A stretch of DNA of 64,000 bases. It comes from Nonomuraea sediminis (lineage in GTDB: Bacteria > Actinomycetota > Actinomycetes > Streptosporangiales > Streptosporangiaceae). The position numbers were made by a program, and so were the translations under genes. Each line of letters opens with the position of its first letter. Position 1 is the first letter of the stretch. Of the stretch, positions 7,900 through 15,638 are shown piece after piece. Location: the NCBI RefSeq assembly GCF_018531495.1, contig NZ_JAHDTI010000011.1, positions 248,001 to 312,000 of the forward strand. The letters run 5' to 3'. The notes below the pieces were generated by a model, which had not been told where the DNA came from, did not search any database, and worked only from the letters and a program-made list of their open reading frames with translations.

Positions 7900-8463
7900 T
7901 CAGTGGACCAGGCCGTTGAGCACCAGGTCGAGTACGGCCTGCCGGGCGCGCTCGGCAGGCCAGTGGTGGCTGCCGCGCAGGTGGACGTAGCCCCAGCCGG
8001 CGGTGTTGAACAGCACGGTGGCGGTGACCGTGGGCGGCACCTCGCGCAGCGAGCCGTCCAGCGCGCCGTCCCTGAGCACCCGGTCGAACGGCGCGGCGAA
8101 CACGTCCACGGCCATCGCCTCGGGCCCCGGCTCGTGGAACACCTCGCCGTGCGCGAGGAACAGCCCGGCCAGCAGCTCCAGGTGCTCGTCGGCGGCCTCG
8201 AACATGGCCTCGAGCATCGCCCGCAGCCGCTCGGCCGCCGTGCCCGAGCCGGTCATCGCGGGCCACAGCGCGGCGCGGAACGTGTCGGCCGCCCGCTCGG
8301 TCAGCGCGGCGACCAGCGCCTCGCGGGTGACGTTCCTGCGGTGCAGGGTCGCGCGGGAGATGCCGGCCTCGTCGGCGATGCGCTCCAGGGTGATGTCCGT
8401 CAGCCCCCATCGCGCCACGGCCGCGGCCGTGGCGTCGACGAGGGCGGGTTCGATCGCGGTCAC
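7900..8463 (-). CDS. TetR-family regulator
   Basis: A 187-residue protein with a typical N-terminal DNA-binding helix-turn-helix (ERIADEAGISRATLHRR, about 27-43) and a C-terminal helical ligand domain containing AGWGYVHLRGSHHW. It starts 3 bases after the stop of the membrane-protein gene 8467-9837, so the two are cotranscribed. Two matching palindromes (7868-7896 and 9877-9897) flank this unit and are its most likely binding sites. That implies autoregulation plus control of the lipoprotein gene. Confidence 0.88.
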   Translation of the reverse strand: MTAIEPALVDATAAAVARWGLTDITLERIADEAGISRATLHRRNVTREALVAALTERAADTFRAALWPAMTGSGTAAERLRAMLEAMFEAADEHLELLAGLFLAHGEVFHEPGPEAMAVDVFAAPFDRVLRDGALDGSLREVPPTVTATVLFNTAGWGYVHLRGSHHWPAERARQAVLDLVLNGLVH

Positions 8464-8466
8464 GGC

Positions 8467-9837
8467 TCACACCGTAGCCGGGCGCCGCACCTGCCTGATC
8501 GCCAGCGCCAGTACGGCGAAGCCGGCCGCGTACAGCAGGATCCCGGCGGCGACCTCGAGCGGAGGCAGGCCGGCGCCCTCCGCCCGGCCGGCGGGCAGGT
8601 AGAGCTCGCGCACCCGCGTGACCGTCCCGGCCGAGCCGGAGTCGAGCGGCAGCCAGGTCTCGGCGGTGCGGGTCTGGAGGTAGGCGAACCAGATCCCGCC
8701 GGGCGGCACCCGGACAGTGCCGGTCGCCCGGGTCCCGGAGACGGTCACCGTACCGGTGAGCGTGGAGCCGGCGCGGCGGGCCACGATCGCGCAGGCCGAG
8801 CAGTCGCCGGGCAGGTCGGCCGCCAGCGTGAGCGTGCCACGGCCGTCGGAGGTCCCGGTGAGCGTCACCTTGGCGACGGGCTCGCCCTGGCCGGGATCGT
8901 GGGCCTCCGCCCGGTCGGCGCCCTGCAGGGGAGCCAGCGTGATCGCGCCCAGGACCAGCGCGGCCGCGGCCATGCGCGGCAGCCGCGCCAGCGACAGCAG
9001 GAACAGCACCGCGACCGCGGCGGCCGTGGGCAGCAGGCCGGACACCGGCACGCTGGTCAGGCCGAGCGCGCTGGAGAGCACGGCGGTGACCGAGACTCCT
9101 GCCGCGCCCGCGGCGTAGGCCGTGACGCTCCTGCGCCAGGGCAGGTCGGCGGCTGCCAGACCGACGATCGCCAGCGGCAGATCGGGGGTGGAGCGGCCGA
9201 GCACCATGAGCACGACCGTGATCAGCACCCGGGCGACGAGGTAGACGCCCACGACGCGGGCCACGGGGTGCCGTCCCGGCACCAGCCGCCGGATCACCGC
9301 CGTCGCGAACAGCGCGCTCAGCAGCAGGACCGGCAGGTACAGGGTCTCGCTGAACTGCGGCACGCCGGTCTCGAACTCCAGCACCGAGATCAGCGCGCTG
9401 CCCAGGACCAGCGCCCCGCCCACGGTCCTGAGCCGCGACTCGCCGAGCACGCCCACGATCAGGGCGGTCGAGCCGAAGACCGCCAGCATGTGCGGCGGCG
9501 ACCACAGCACAGCGTCCCGGCCGAACTCGGCGTGCCACCACGCGTCGGCCACCCCTGCCGCGAGCGTCACCGCGCCACCGGCGGCGGCCGTGGTGAGCGC
9601 GGAGTTCCGCAGGAGCGCGAACACGGACCTGGCTCGCCACATCGCCACCAGCCCCCACGCGGCCACGACCAGGCCCGCCAGCGCGACCGCCCCGTAGAGC
9701 AGGAGGTGCGGCGCGATGAAGGCGTCGTCCCGCCCTATGTCGGTGTGCCAGGCGTCGTCCCAGTAGGTGGCGAACAGCGAGCCGAACCCGGCCGCGAACA
9801 CGACGATCGCACCGTGTCTCATCATTGCGACATTCAT
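8467..9837 (-). CDS. Polytopic membrane protein with duplicated Asp/His motif, unknown function
   Basis: I do not recognise this 456-residue protein. About nine to ten hydrophobic segments fill residues 10-330, then an extracytoplasmic domain of about 110 residues (two cysteines in CSAC, acidic/His start AEAHDPGQGEP), then a final helix and basic tail. Two N-terminal segments repeat each other: DDAWHTDIGRDDAFIAPH (27-44) and ADAWWHAEFGRDAVLWSPPH (97-116). Conserved Asp, His, Arg and Pro-His at the membrane face suggest a metal or haem site, or a transport path. It heads an operon with a TetR, and a matching operator lies 40-60 bases upstream. The start at 9837 could instead be the ATG at 9822. 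Confidence 0.6.
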   Translation of the reverse strand: MNVAMMRHGAIVVFAAGFGSLFATYWDDAWHTDIGRDDAFIAPHLLLYGAVALAGLVVAAWGLVAMWRARSVFALLRNSALTTAAAGGAVTLAAGVADAWWHAEFGRDAVLWSPPHMLAVFGSTALIVGVLGESRLRTVGGALVLGSALISVLEFETGVPQFSETLYLPVLLLSALFATAVIRRLVPGRHPVARVVGVYLVARVLITVVLMVLGRSTPDLPLAIVGLAAADLPWRRSVTAYAAGAAGVSVTAVLSSALGLTSVPVSGLLPTAAAVAVLFLLSLARLPRMAAAALVLGAITLAPLQGADRAEAHDPGQGEPVAKVTLTGTSDGRGTLTLAADLPGDCSACAIVARRAGSTLTGTVTVSGTRATGTVRVPPGGIWFAYLQTRTAETWLPLDSGSAGTVTRVRELYLPAGRAEGAGLPPLEVAAGILLYAAGFAVLALAIRQVRRPATV

Positions 9838-9876
9838 GTCTCAACAATGCGACGCTGATGCCCCACGGTCAATTGT

Positions 9877-9897
9877 TCTACTATGAATAATCGTAGA
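9877..9897. promoter_or_regulatory. Second copy of the TCTAC(G/T)AT-N5-ATCGTAGA operator
   Basis: TCTACTAT-GAATA-ATCGTAGA has 8-base arms with one mismatch and shares arm sequence and spacing with the palindrome at 7868-7896. It lies 40-60 bases upstream of the ATG of the membrane-protein/TetR operon on the minus strand, a normal repressor position. Confidence 0.65.
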
Positions 9898-9920
9898 TTT
9901 CTCCCGGAGCGTAACCCCTT

Positions 9921-11105
9921 CTATGCCGTCACGGCCTCCTCCTTCGGGCAGGCGGGCCAGCGGGACGAGCGGGTGAGCAGGAGGACGGCGGCGCCGCACG
10001 CACCTCCCAGCCCTGCCAGCATCCACCAGGGGCGTCCCGTGTCCATGGCGGCGCCGGTGGCCAGGTTGCCCGCGGCGATGCCGAGCCCGGACAGGGTGTT
10101 GTAGAAGCCGTAGTAGGTCCCGGCCAGCTCATCGCCGCCGAGCCTGGCGATGGTGGCCATCTCGAACGGGTAGACGGTCATCGTGCCCAGGGTGAGCAGC
10201 GCCGTGGTCAGCAGCACGGATCCGAGCCCGCCGACCAGTGCCGGAGGCAGGAACGCGGCCCCCATCAGCCACAACCCGCGCACGATGGCCTGCTCGGGAG
10301 TCCACCGCTTCTTGATCCACCCGGTCAGCCGGACCTGGCCGAAGGCCGCCATCGATCCCGACAGCGCGAACAGCAGCGTGACCCCGAGCTCGCCTCCCGT
10401 GGCCCGCCGTACCTCGAGCGGCAGGCCCAGGTAGACCTGGAAGCCGAGCACGTACGAGCCGGCCATCGCCAGCGAGAACAGCAGGAAGGGCCGGTTGGCC
10501 ACCACCCGGCGCCAGTCGCGGACCATCCCTGACGGCGCGCCCGCGCGGCCGCCAGGCCGGGCGGGCAGGGCCCGCGCCTGCGCGATGGCCAGCACGGCGA
10601 ACAGCCCGGCCGCGGCCAGGCAGGTGACGCGGAACGCCAGCCCCTGCAGCAGCAGGCCGACGATCGGCCCGATGAGGATGCCGCTCTGGTAGAAGACGTT
10701 GAACGCGGCGAACGCCTCGACCTTGCGCTCCCCGGCCTCTCTCGCGAGGTAGGCCCTGGCCGCCGGGTTGAAGCAGGCCCCCGCCAGCCCGGTCAGCGCC
10801 GAGGCCGCGAGCAGCACGGGCACCGACGAGGCCAGGCCGAGCAGGGCGAACCCGGCCGTGCGCAGCAGCAGCCCGGCCAGGATCATCGGCTTGTAGCCGA
10901 GCCGGTCGGCCAGGCTGCCGCCGAGCAGGAACATGCCCTGCTGGCTGAGGTTGCGCACGCCGAGGATCAGCCCGGCCAGCCACACCGCCAGCCCGAGATC
11001 GCCGGTCAGGTAGGTGGCCAGGTAGGGCATCAGCATGTAGAAGCCGATGTTGATGGTGAGCTGGTTGACCAGCAGCAGCCGGATCGGCCGGTTGAAGCTC
11101 CTCAT
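9921..11105 (-). CDS. MFS transporter, probable exporter
   Basis: A 394-residue, twelve-helix major facilitator protein beginning MRSFNRPIRLLLVNQL. The loop 2-3 signature GGSLADRLGYKP (about 63-74) and LAREAGERK in the first half are typical of drug or metabolite exporters. It overlaps the PLP-enzyme stop by 4 bases (ATGA), so the pair is translationally coupled; the enzyme's product is the natural candidate substrate. No further specificity can be read. Confidence 0.85.
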   Translation of the reverse strand: MRSFNRPIRLLLVNQLTINIGFYMLMPYLATYLTGDLGLAVWLAGLILGVRNLSQQGMFLLGGSLADRLGYKPMILAGLLLRTAGFALLGLASSVPVLLAASALTGLAGACFNPAARAYLAREAGERKVEAFAAFNVFYQSGILIGPIVGLLLQGLAFRVTCLAAAGLFAVLAIAQARALPARPGGRAGAPSGMVRDWRRVVANRPFLLFSLAMAGSYVLGFQVYLGLPLEVRRATGGELGVTLLFALSGSMAAFGQVRLTGWIKKRWTPEQAIVRGLWLMGAAFLPPALVGGLGSVLLTTALLTLGTMTVYPFEMATIARLGGDELAGTYYGFYNTLSGLGIAAGNLATGAAMDTGRPWWMLAGLGGACGAAVLLLTRSSRWPACPKEEAVTA

Positions 11106-12157
11106 CGGCGCGGGTCCGTCACGCTCGTGCAGCGGGTCCAGCGTGACACCTCGGTCGCGGCCGGGTCGTCGACGCGGTCGGGCTCGGGTTCCGGCTTGTG
11201 GCCGAGCAGGCCGTGTTCCGCGCAGTAGGCGTCGTTGAAGACGGTGTCGAAGTAGCGCTGCGGCCCGTCGGGGAAGACCGCGGCGATCGACGTGCCCGCG
11301 GGCTCGGTCCTGGCCAGCCAGGAGGCGACCAGGGCGACGGCGCCCACGCTCCACCCGCCCGTGGCGTACTGCCCGGCCGCCAGGTGACGGCAGGCCCACA
11401 CCGCCTCGGCCGGGGCGACCCAGTGGACCTCGCCGAAGCAGTCGTAGGCCACGTTGCCCGGGTGGATGCTGCTGCCGAGCCCGCGCATCAGCCGGGGGCG
11501 GGCGGGCTGGCCGAAGATGGTCGAGCCGATCGTGTCCACGCCCACCAGGCGCAGGCCGGGGCAGAGCCGCCGCAGCGTCCGGTAGACGCCGGCGCTGTGC
11601 CCGCCGGTGCCGACGCTGCACACCAGCACGTCGACGCGGCCCAGTTGCCCGGCCAGCTCGCGGGCGAGCGCGTCGTAGGCGAGCACGTTGTCGGGGTTGT
11701 TGTACTGGTCGGGGCAGTAGGCGCCAGGATGGTCGCGCCTGAGCTCGCGGACCCGCTCCCGCCTGGCCTCCTGCCAGCCGCCTTCGGGGTGGGGCTCGGC
11801 CACGGTCTCGATCCGCGTGCCGTACGCCCGCAGGAGCCGGTGCATCAGCGGCTCCATCCCGGGATCGGTGACCAGGATGACCTGGTGGCCGTAGACGATG
11901 CCGGCCAGCGCGAGCCCGAGGCCCAGCGTGCCGCTGGTCGACTCGATGATCGGCTCGCCGGGGAGCAGCTCGCCGCGGCGGCGGGCCTGTCCGACCATGT
12001 ACAGGGCCGGCCGGTCCTTGATGCCGCCGGGGTTGTGGCCTTCGAGCTTGGCCCAGAAGCCGCGCCCGGCCCCGCCCCACAGCTCGGGGATCCACAGCAC
12101 GGGTGTGTCGCCGACCAGCCCTGCCAGGGCAGGCTGACGCACGGAGATGGTGTTCAT
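11102..12157 (-). CDS. PLP-dependent enzyme of the cysteine synthase/cystathionine beta-synthase family
   Basis: A 351-residue fold-type II PLP enzyme. The Schiff-base lysine is in HNPGGIKDRPA (Lys47). STSGTLGLGLALAG is the substrate-binding loop and SVGTGGHSAGVYR the phosphate-binding glycine loop. It differs from CysK/CysM in the active-site loop, and the family also contains SbnA-like enzymes that make diaminopropionate precursors. The gene partner is an exporter, not a sulphur gene, so amino-acid-derived metabolite production or efflux is more likely than housekeeping cysteine synthesis. The exact reaction is not known. Confidence 0.78.
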   Translation of the reverse strand: MNTISVRQPALAGLVGDTPVLWIPELWGGAGRGFWAKLEGHNPGGIKDRPALYMVGQARRRGELLPGEPIIESTSGTLGLGLALAGIVYGHQVILVTDPGMEPLMHRLLRAYGTRIETVAEPHPEGGWQEARRERVRELRRDHPGAYCPDQYNNPDNVLAYDALARELAGQLGRVDVLVCSVGTGGHSAGVYRTLRRLCPGLRLVGVDTIGSTIFGQPARPRLMRGLGSSIHPGNVAYDCFGEVHWVAPAEAVWACRHLAAGQYATGGWSVGAVALVASWLARTEPAGTSIAAVFPDGPQRYFDTVFNDAYCAEHGLLGHKPEPEPDRVDDPAATEVSRWTRCTSVTDPRR

Positions 12158-12196
12158 GGGTGAAGTCCTCGCCTAGGTGTCGCTCAGCACGGAGGT

Positions 12197-12226
12197 ACGG
12201 CAGGCGCCGCCGGACGGCAGGCGCCG
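12197..12226. repeat. 13-base direct repeat
   Basis: ACGGCAGGCGCCG occurs at 12197-12209 and 12214-12226. It lies between the end of the small His-rich gene and the PLP-enzyme start on the minus strand. Each copy contains GGCGCC, so hairpins can form. Possible weak terminator or attenuator; nothing decisive. Confidence 0.35.
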
Positions 12227-12233
12227 GGCGCCA

Positions 12234-12557
12234 TCACGTGCGTGACACGCACACCAGGGCCAGGACCGGTGGTCCTTCGGCCGCTTCGCTGCTGGACGGC
12301 GCGGCGAGTTCGCGTCTGGCCGGTACGACCGACATCGCCAGAGCGCCGGAGGCGGTCGTGGGCAGGTCGGGAGTGGGAGGCGTGGTGGGGTTCTCGCAGG
12401 AGGCCGAGTGCTCGTGCCCGTGGTGATGCTCCTGAGCGTGGGACGCGGCAGGCCGGTGCGGCTGCGCCCCCGACGCGCAGAACAGCAGATGGATCGCCGC
12501 CACAAGGGCCAGCAGCACCGCGGGCACGGCGAGCGCTGGACGACTTCTGGCGATCAC
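12234..12557 (-). CDS. Small single-pass protein with a His-rich external segment
   Basis: I do not recognise the family. The 107 residues start with a membrane or signal helix (ALAVPAVLLALVAAIHLLFC, about 8-27). They continue with an exposed stretch AQEHHHGHEHSASCENP, a plausible metal site, and end with a hydrophobic C-terminus (PVLALVCVS). Start is GTG at 12557. A promoter-like pair (TTACTC, 17 bases, TACAGT) lies at 12579-12607. It precedes the PLP/MFS pair on the same strand with a 76-base gap. Metal binding (Zn, Cu or Ni) is only suggested by composition. Confidence 0.6.
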   Translation of the reverse strand: MIARSRPALAVPAVLLALVAAIHLLFCASGAQPHRPAASHAQEHHHGHEHSASCENPTTPPTPDLPTTASGALAMSVVPARRELAAPSSSEAAEGPPVLALVCVSRT

Positions 12558-12578
12558 ACACGGTAACCTACCTCACTC

Positions 12579-12607
12579 ACTGTACAGCTATCACCAACAA
12601 TGAGTAA
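12579..12607 (-). promoter_or_regulatory. Candidate sigma70-type promoter for the His-rich small protein
   Basis: On the minus strand TTACTC (12602-12607) and TACAGT (12579-12584) are 17 bases apart in a locally AT-rich stretch, 22 bases upstream of the GTG start at 12557. Consensus match is moderate. Confidence 0.4.
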
Positions 12608-12674
12608 TCGCCCGAGTCAGTACTCCGTGCGTCCTACTTGACTTCCAGCCGACTTGAACCGCGAACCTGGTGGC

Positions 12675-13253
12675 ATGGTGAAACAGATCCGGTCATGGGC
12701 GTTCGACGAACCCGTCAGCTCGCCGTTCGCCGTTCCCGAGGGCTTCCTCGGCCGGATGGCGGGACGGATCATGCTGTGGCTGAACGATCCGCGCGAGCTC
12801 GTGGCGCACATCGGCGAGCAGCGCAGCGTCCTTGAGGTCGGCTGCGGACCCGGCGGGCTGCTGCGCCACCTCCAGGCCGAGCGGGTGTGCGGCGTCGACC
12901 CGTCACCCGACATGCTCCGCCTGGCGGCCCGGCGCAACCGCGGTGCCGAGCTGCGGCGCGGCACCGCGGCCGACACCGGGTACGCCGACCAGGAGTTCGA
13001 CGTGGTGGTCTCGGTCAACAATGTGGCGATGTGGCCGGACCTGGACGCGGGGGTGCGCGAGATGTGCCGGGTGACGCGGCCCGGCGGGCGGGTGCTGATC
13101 GCCTGGCACAGCGCCACCGGCCGATCCCCGATCGCCAGGGGCAACGCGCTGCCGGACGACAAGCTCGCCAGGATCGTCCAGGCGCTCGGTGACCCCGTCA
13201 GCCGCCACGAGCTGGCCAATCTGACGCTCTTCGACAAGCGCCTACTACCGTAG
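12675..13253 (+). CDS. Class I SAM-dependent methyltransferase
   Basis: A 192-residue soluble protein with the SAM-binding motif VLEVGCGPGGLLRHL (about 53-67), an acidic post-motif residue in CGVDPSPDM, and FDVVVSVNNVAMW as motif II. It fits the Methyltransf_11 type. I chose ATG 12675 over an upstream start at 12654 because the conserved region begins soon after and GGTGG precedes it. A second methyltransferase gene follows 7 bases later on the same strand. Substrate unknown. Confidence 0.8.
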   Translation: MVKQIRSWAFDEPVSSPFAVPEGFLGRMAGRIMLWLNDPRELVAHIGEQRSVLEVGCGPGGLLRHLQAERVCGVDPSPDMLRLAARRNRGAELRRGTAADTGYADQEFDVVVSVNNVAMWPDLDAGVREMCRVTRPGGRVLIAWHSATGRSPIARGNALPDDKLARIVQALGDPVSRHELANLTLFDKRLLP

Positions 13254-13260
13254 AGGCGTG

Positions 13261-13914
13261 ATGGCGGAAGTGGCCCGTGAGCAGCGCGATCACTGGGAGC
13301 GGACCTACGCGGACCATCCCGGCATGTACGGCACGCAGCCCTCGGAGCCCGCCGTGCACGCCGCCGAGGTGTTCCTCTCCCACGGCGCGAAGATGGTCCT
13401 GGAGCTGGGCGCCGGCCACGGCAGGGACACCCTCTACTTCGCCCGCCGCGGCCTGGCCGTACACGCCCTCGATTTCAGTCCCGTGGGCCTGGACCAGCTG
13501 CGCGAGGCAGCGGCCGGCGCCGGCCTGGCCGACCTGGTGACGACGACCACGCACGACGTGTGCCGGCCCCTGCCGTTGGAGTCGGAATCGGCCGACGCGG
13601 CCTACGCCCACATGCTCCTGTGCATGGCCCTGTCGACCGAGCAGATCCACGCCGCGGTCGCCGAGGTCCGCCGGGTCCTGCGCCCGGGCGGCACCTTCGT
13701 CTACACCGTCAGGCACACCGGCGACGCCCATTACGGCGCCGGCATCGACCACGGCGACGACATCTACGAGCACGCCGGTTCCGCCGTCCACTTCTTCGAC
13801 CGCGCCCTCGTCGAATCCCTGGCCGAGGGCTGGACCACCCCCGAGATCCACCCCTTCACCGAAGGCGACCTCCCGCGCCGCCTGTGGCGCCTCACCCAAC
13901 GCCGGCCAGGATGA
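13261..13914 (+). CDS. Class I SAM-dependent methyltransferase
   Basis: A 217-residue protein with the glycine-rich SAM motif VLELGAGHGRDTLYFAR, the acidic ALDFSPVGLDQL, and RRVLRPGGTFVYTVRHTGD as motif III. The pattern resembles tellurite-resistance TehB-like or small-molecule methyltransferases. GTG 13258 and ATG 13261 are adjacent alternative starts. It is cotranscribed with the preceding methyltransferase. Its 3' end faces the C45 hydrolase gene with only 4 bases between them. Confidence 0.8.
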   Translation: MAEVAREQRDHWERTYADHPGMYGTQPSEPAVHAAEVFLSHGAKMVLELGAGHGRDTLYFARRGLAVHALDFSPVGLDQLREAAAGAGLADLVTTTTHDVCRPLPLESESADAAYAHMLLCMALSTEQIHAAVAEVRRVLRPGGTFVYTVRHTGDAHYGAGIDHGDDIYEHAGSAVHFFDRALVESLAEGWTTPEIHPFTEGDLPRRLWRLTQRRPG

Positions 13915-13918
13915 CCGG

Positions 13919-14956
13919 TCAGAAGCGGATCCAGGCGTGCGGGTCGGTGGTGCAGGGGGAGCCGTCCTGGAAGGTGAGGCGGTGGTGGTGCACGTCCAGG
14001 GCGATGACGATGAGGGTCTCCCACTGGGAGTGCACGGGGGCGTCGGCGGGTGGGTGGCAGCACAGGGCCGAGCCGTCCTCCCGGTGCTCCACCAGGGCGG
14101 CGGCACGGTCGGCGATGCGCGGGCTGCGCAGCCCCGGCAGCCGCCGTGCCAGGGAGTGGAGGCGGTCGTAGGTGTCGGGGTCCGAGGCGCCCAGGCGCTC
14201 GCCCTGGGCGAGTACGGGGTCGAGGAAGTGGTTCGTGCGCAGCAGGAATCCGTCGGGACCCACCGGCACGCGGGCGAGCCCGGCGGGCGACAGCTCGAGG
14301 GTGCACGCCTCCGAGGCGGTGACGACCGTGAGGGCGACCGAGGCGGAGACCTGGGCCGAGCGGGCGATCTCCGCCGCCTCCTCGACGGTGGCGGCCTCGT
14401 CCAGGATGCGGCGGGCGACCAGGTGGACGGGGACGCCGTCGGACTTGCCGTCGGCGTCGTGCTGGAGCAGGTTGAAGTGCAGGCCCAGCCCGGCGCTGTT
14501 CACGCCGACCTTGGCGAGTACGCCGAACTCGGTGAACGTCTTGACCGTCCAGCCGGGCCGCGGCGAGTACTGCCAGATGAGCTTGACGTCCGACATCCCC
14601 TGGTTCCAGTCCCAGGTCTGGATCGTCACCGGCGGCCCGGAGGAAGGCAGGTGGACCACGGTCGAGCACTCGCCGGGCACCGGGGCGCGGAAGCGCGCGA
14701 GCACCTCCGAGCGCGCGTTGAGCGCGGCGACCTGCCACCGCTCCAGCCCGGCCCCATCGGCCACGACGCCGATCTCCGAGGCGAGCGCGGGCGCCCAGGC
14801 GGCGGTCCGGTCCAGGGCGCGCAGGGCGACGTCGCGGACCAGCGCGGGGGAGAGGTCGTGGGCGGCGAAGAATCGCTCGTAGGCGCCCCAGGTGGCCGCG
14901 ATGTCCGAGGCGAAGGCGGAACCGAGGTCGCGGCCGCCGTAGATCGTGATCGTCAC
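13919..14956 (-). CDS. C45-family Ntn hydrolase (acyl-CoA:6-APA acyltransferase-like)
   Basis: A 345-residue protein of the isopenicillin-N acyltransferase superfamily. These proenzymes cleave themselves to expose an N-terminal nucleophile, and act as amidases or acyltransferases on N-acyl amino acids and peptides. The expected cleavage is before Cys97 in PGECSTVV, followed by QTWDWN. KTFTEFGVLAKVGVNSAGLGLHFN is typical of the fold. It overlaps the TetR stop by 4 bases and is the last gene of the peptide-importer operon, so it probably hydrolyses the imported amide inside the cell. Confidence 0.82.
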   Translation of the reverse strand: MTITIYGGRDLGSAFASDIAATWGAYERFFAAHDLSPALVRDVALRALDRTAAWAPALASEIGVVADGAGLERWQVAALNARSEVLARFRAPVPGECSTVVHLPSSGPPVTIQTWDWNQGMSDVKLIWQYSPRPGWTVKTFTEFGVLAKVGVNSAGLGLHFNLLQHDADGKSDGVPVHLVARRILDEAATVEEAAEIARSAQVSASVALTVVTASEACTLELSPAGLARVPVGPDGFLLRTNHFLDPVLAQGERLGASDPDTYDRLHSLARRLPGLRSPRIADRAAALVEHREDGSALCCHPPADAPVHSQWETLIVIALDVHHHRLTFQDGSPCTTDPHAWIRF

Positions 14957-15612
14957 AGCCGGGCCGCCCGCGCCCGCAGGGAGTCCAGCATCAGCTCGAG
15001 CGCCGTCTCGAAGTTGGCCGGGTCCTCCAGCGACGGCAGCCGGTCGGCGACCGCGTTGATGTTCGGGTACTCCTCGGCCGGCAGGATCCGGTAGTCCACC
15101 TGCCAGGCGCGCAGATCAGCGGCCCGCGTCTCAGGATCGAGCGCCGCCAGCGCCGCGTCCTGCGCCGCGTAGGCCAGGACGAAGTCGCTGAACACCCGGT
15201 AGTAGCGCGCCGCGTCCGCCTCGCCGAACCCGGCCCGCCGCATGCAGCCGATCACCCGGTCCACCTTGCGGAACTCGTTCTCACGCCGCGCCGTCCGCGC
15301 GCCGGAGAACTGCGCGACCTGCGGGTGCCGCAGGAACACCCGGTGGGTACGGCGGGCCAGCTCGGCCAGGTCGGCGGCCCAGTCCTGGCTCGGCTCGGGC
15401 ATCCCGTCGAGCGCCTCGGCCTGCAGCGCGTCGAGCAGGGCGAGCATGAGCTCGTCCCGGTCGCGGAAATGCCGGTAGATCGCGGTCGGGTGGGCCCCGA
15501 GCTCCTCGCCGATGGCCTGGAACGTCAGCGCCTGGGCGCCGCCGCGCTCGGAAACCCGGAACGCGGCCTCGATGATGAGCTCCTGGCTCAGCCGTACACG
15601 TGACGATGTCAT
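14953..15612 (-). CDS. TetR-family regulator of the peptide-import operon
   Basis: A 219-residue protein with the helix-turn-helix TFQAIGEELGAHPTAIYRHF (about 29-48) and a TetR_C-type helical domain. ATG 15612 has GGAGGTG directly upstream. It lies 26 bases after the substrate-binding protein gene and overlaps the C45 hydrolase gene by 4 bases, so it is part of the same operon and probably its local regulator. The palindrome at 22415-22433 upstream of the first operon gene is a possible target. Confidence 0.88.
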   Translation of the reverse strand: MTSSRVRLSQELIIEAAFRVSERGGAQALTFQAIGEELGAHPTAIYRHFRDRDELMLALLDALQAEALDGMPEPSQDWAADLAELARRTHRVFLRHPQVAQFSGARTARRENEFRKVDRVIGCMRRAGFGEADAARYYRVFSDFVLAYAAQDAALAALDPETRAADLRAWQVDYRILPAEEYPNINAVADRLPSLEDPANFETALELMLDSLRARAARL

Positions 15613-15638
15613 GACACCTCCGAAATATAGCCTGGCGA

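Noticed and set aside
5883..9847. Very long minus-strand open frames (600-980 codons) through the monooxygenase, lipoprotein and membrane-protein genes
   Set aside because: High GC removes stop codons from non-coding frames. The composition is Arg/Gly/Ala-rich and no motif is found outside the segments already assigned.
12184..12561. Two further minus-strand frames overlapping the His-rich small gene
   Set aside because: Only the frame 12234-12557 has a signal helix and ordered composition; the others are Arg/Pro/Ser-rich.
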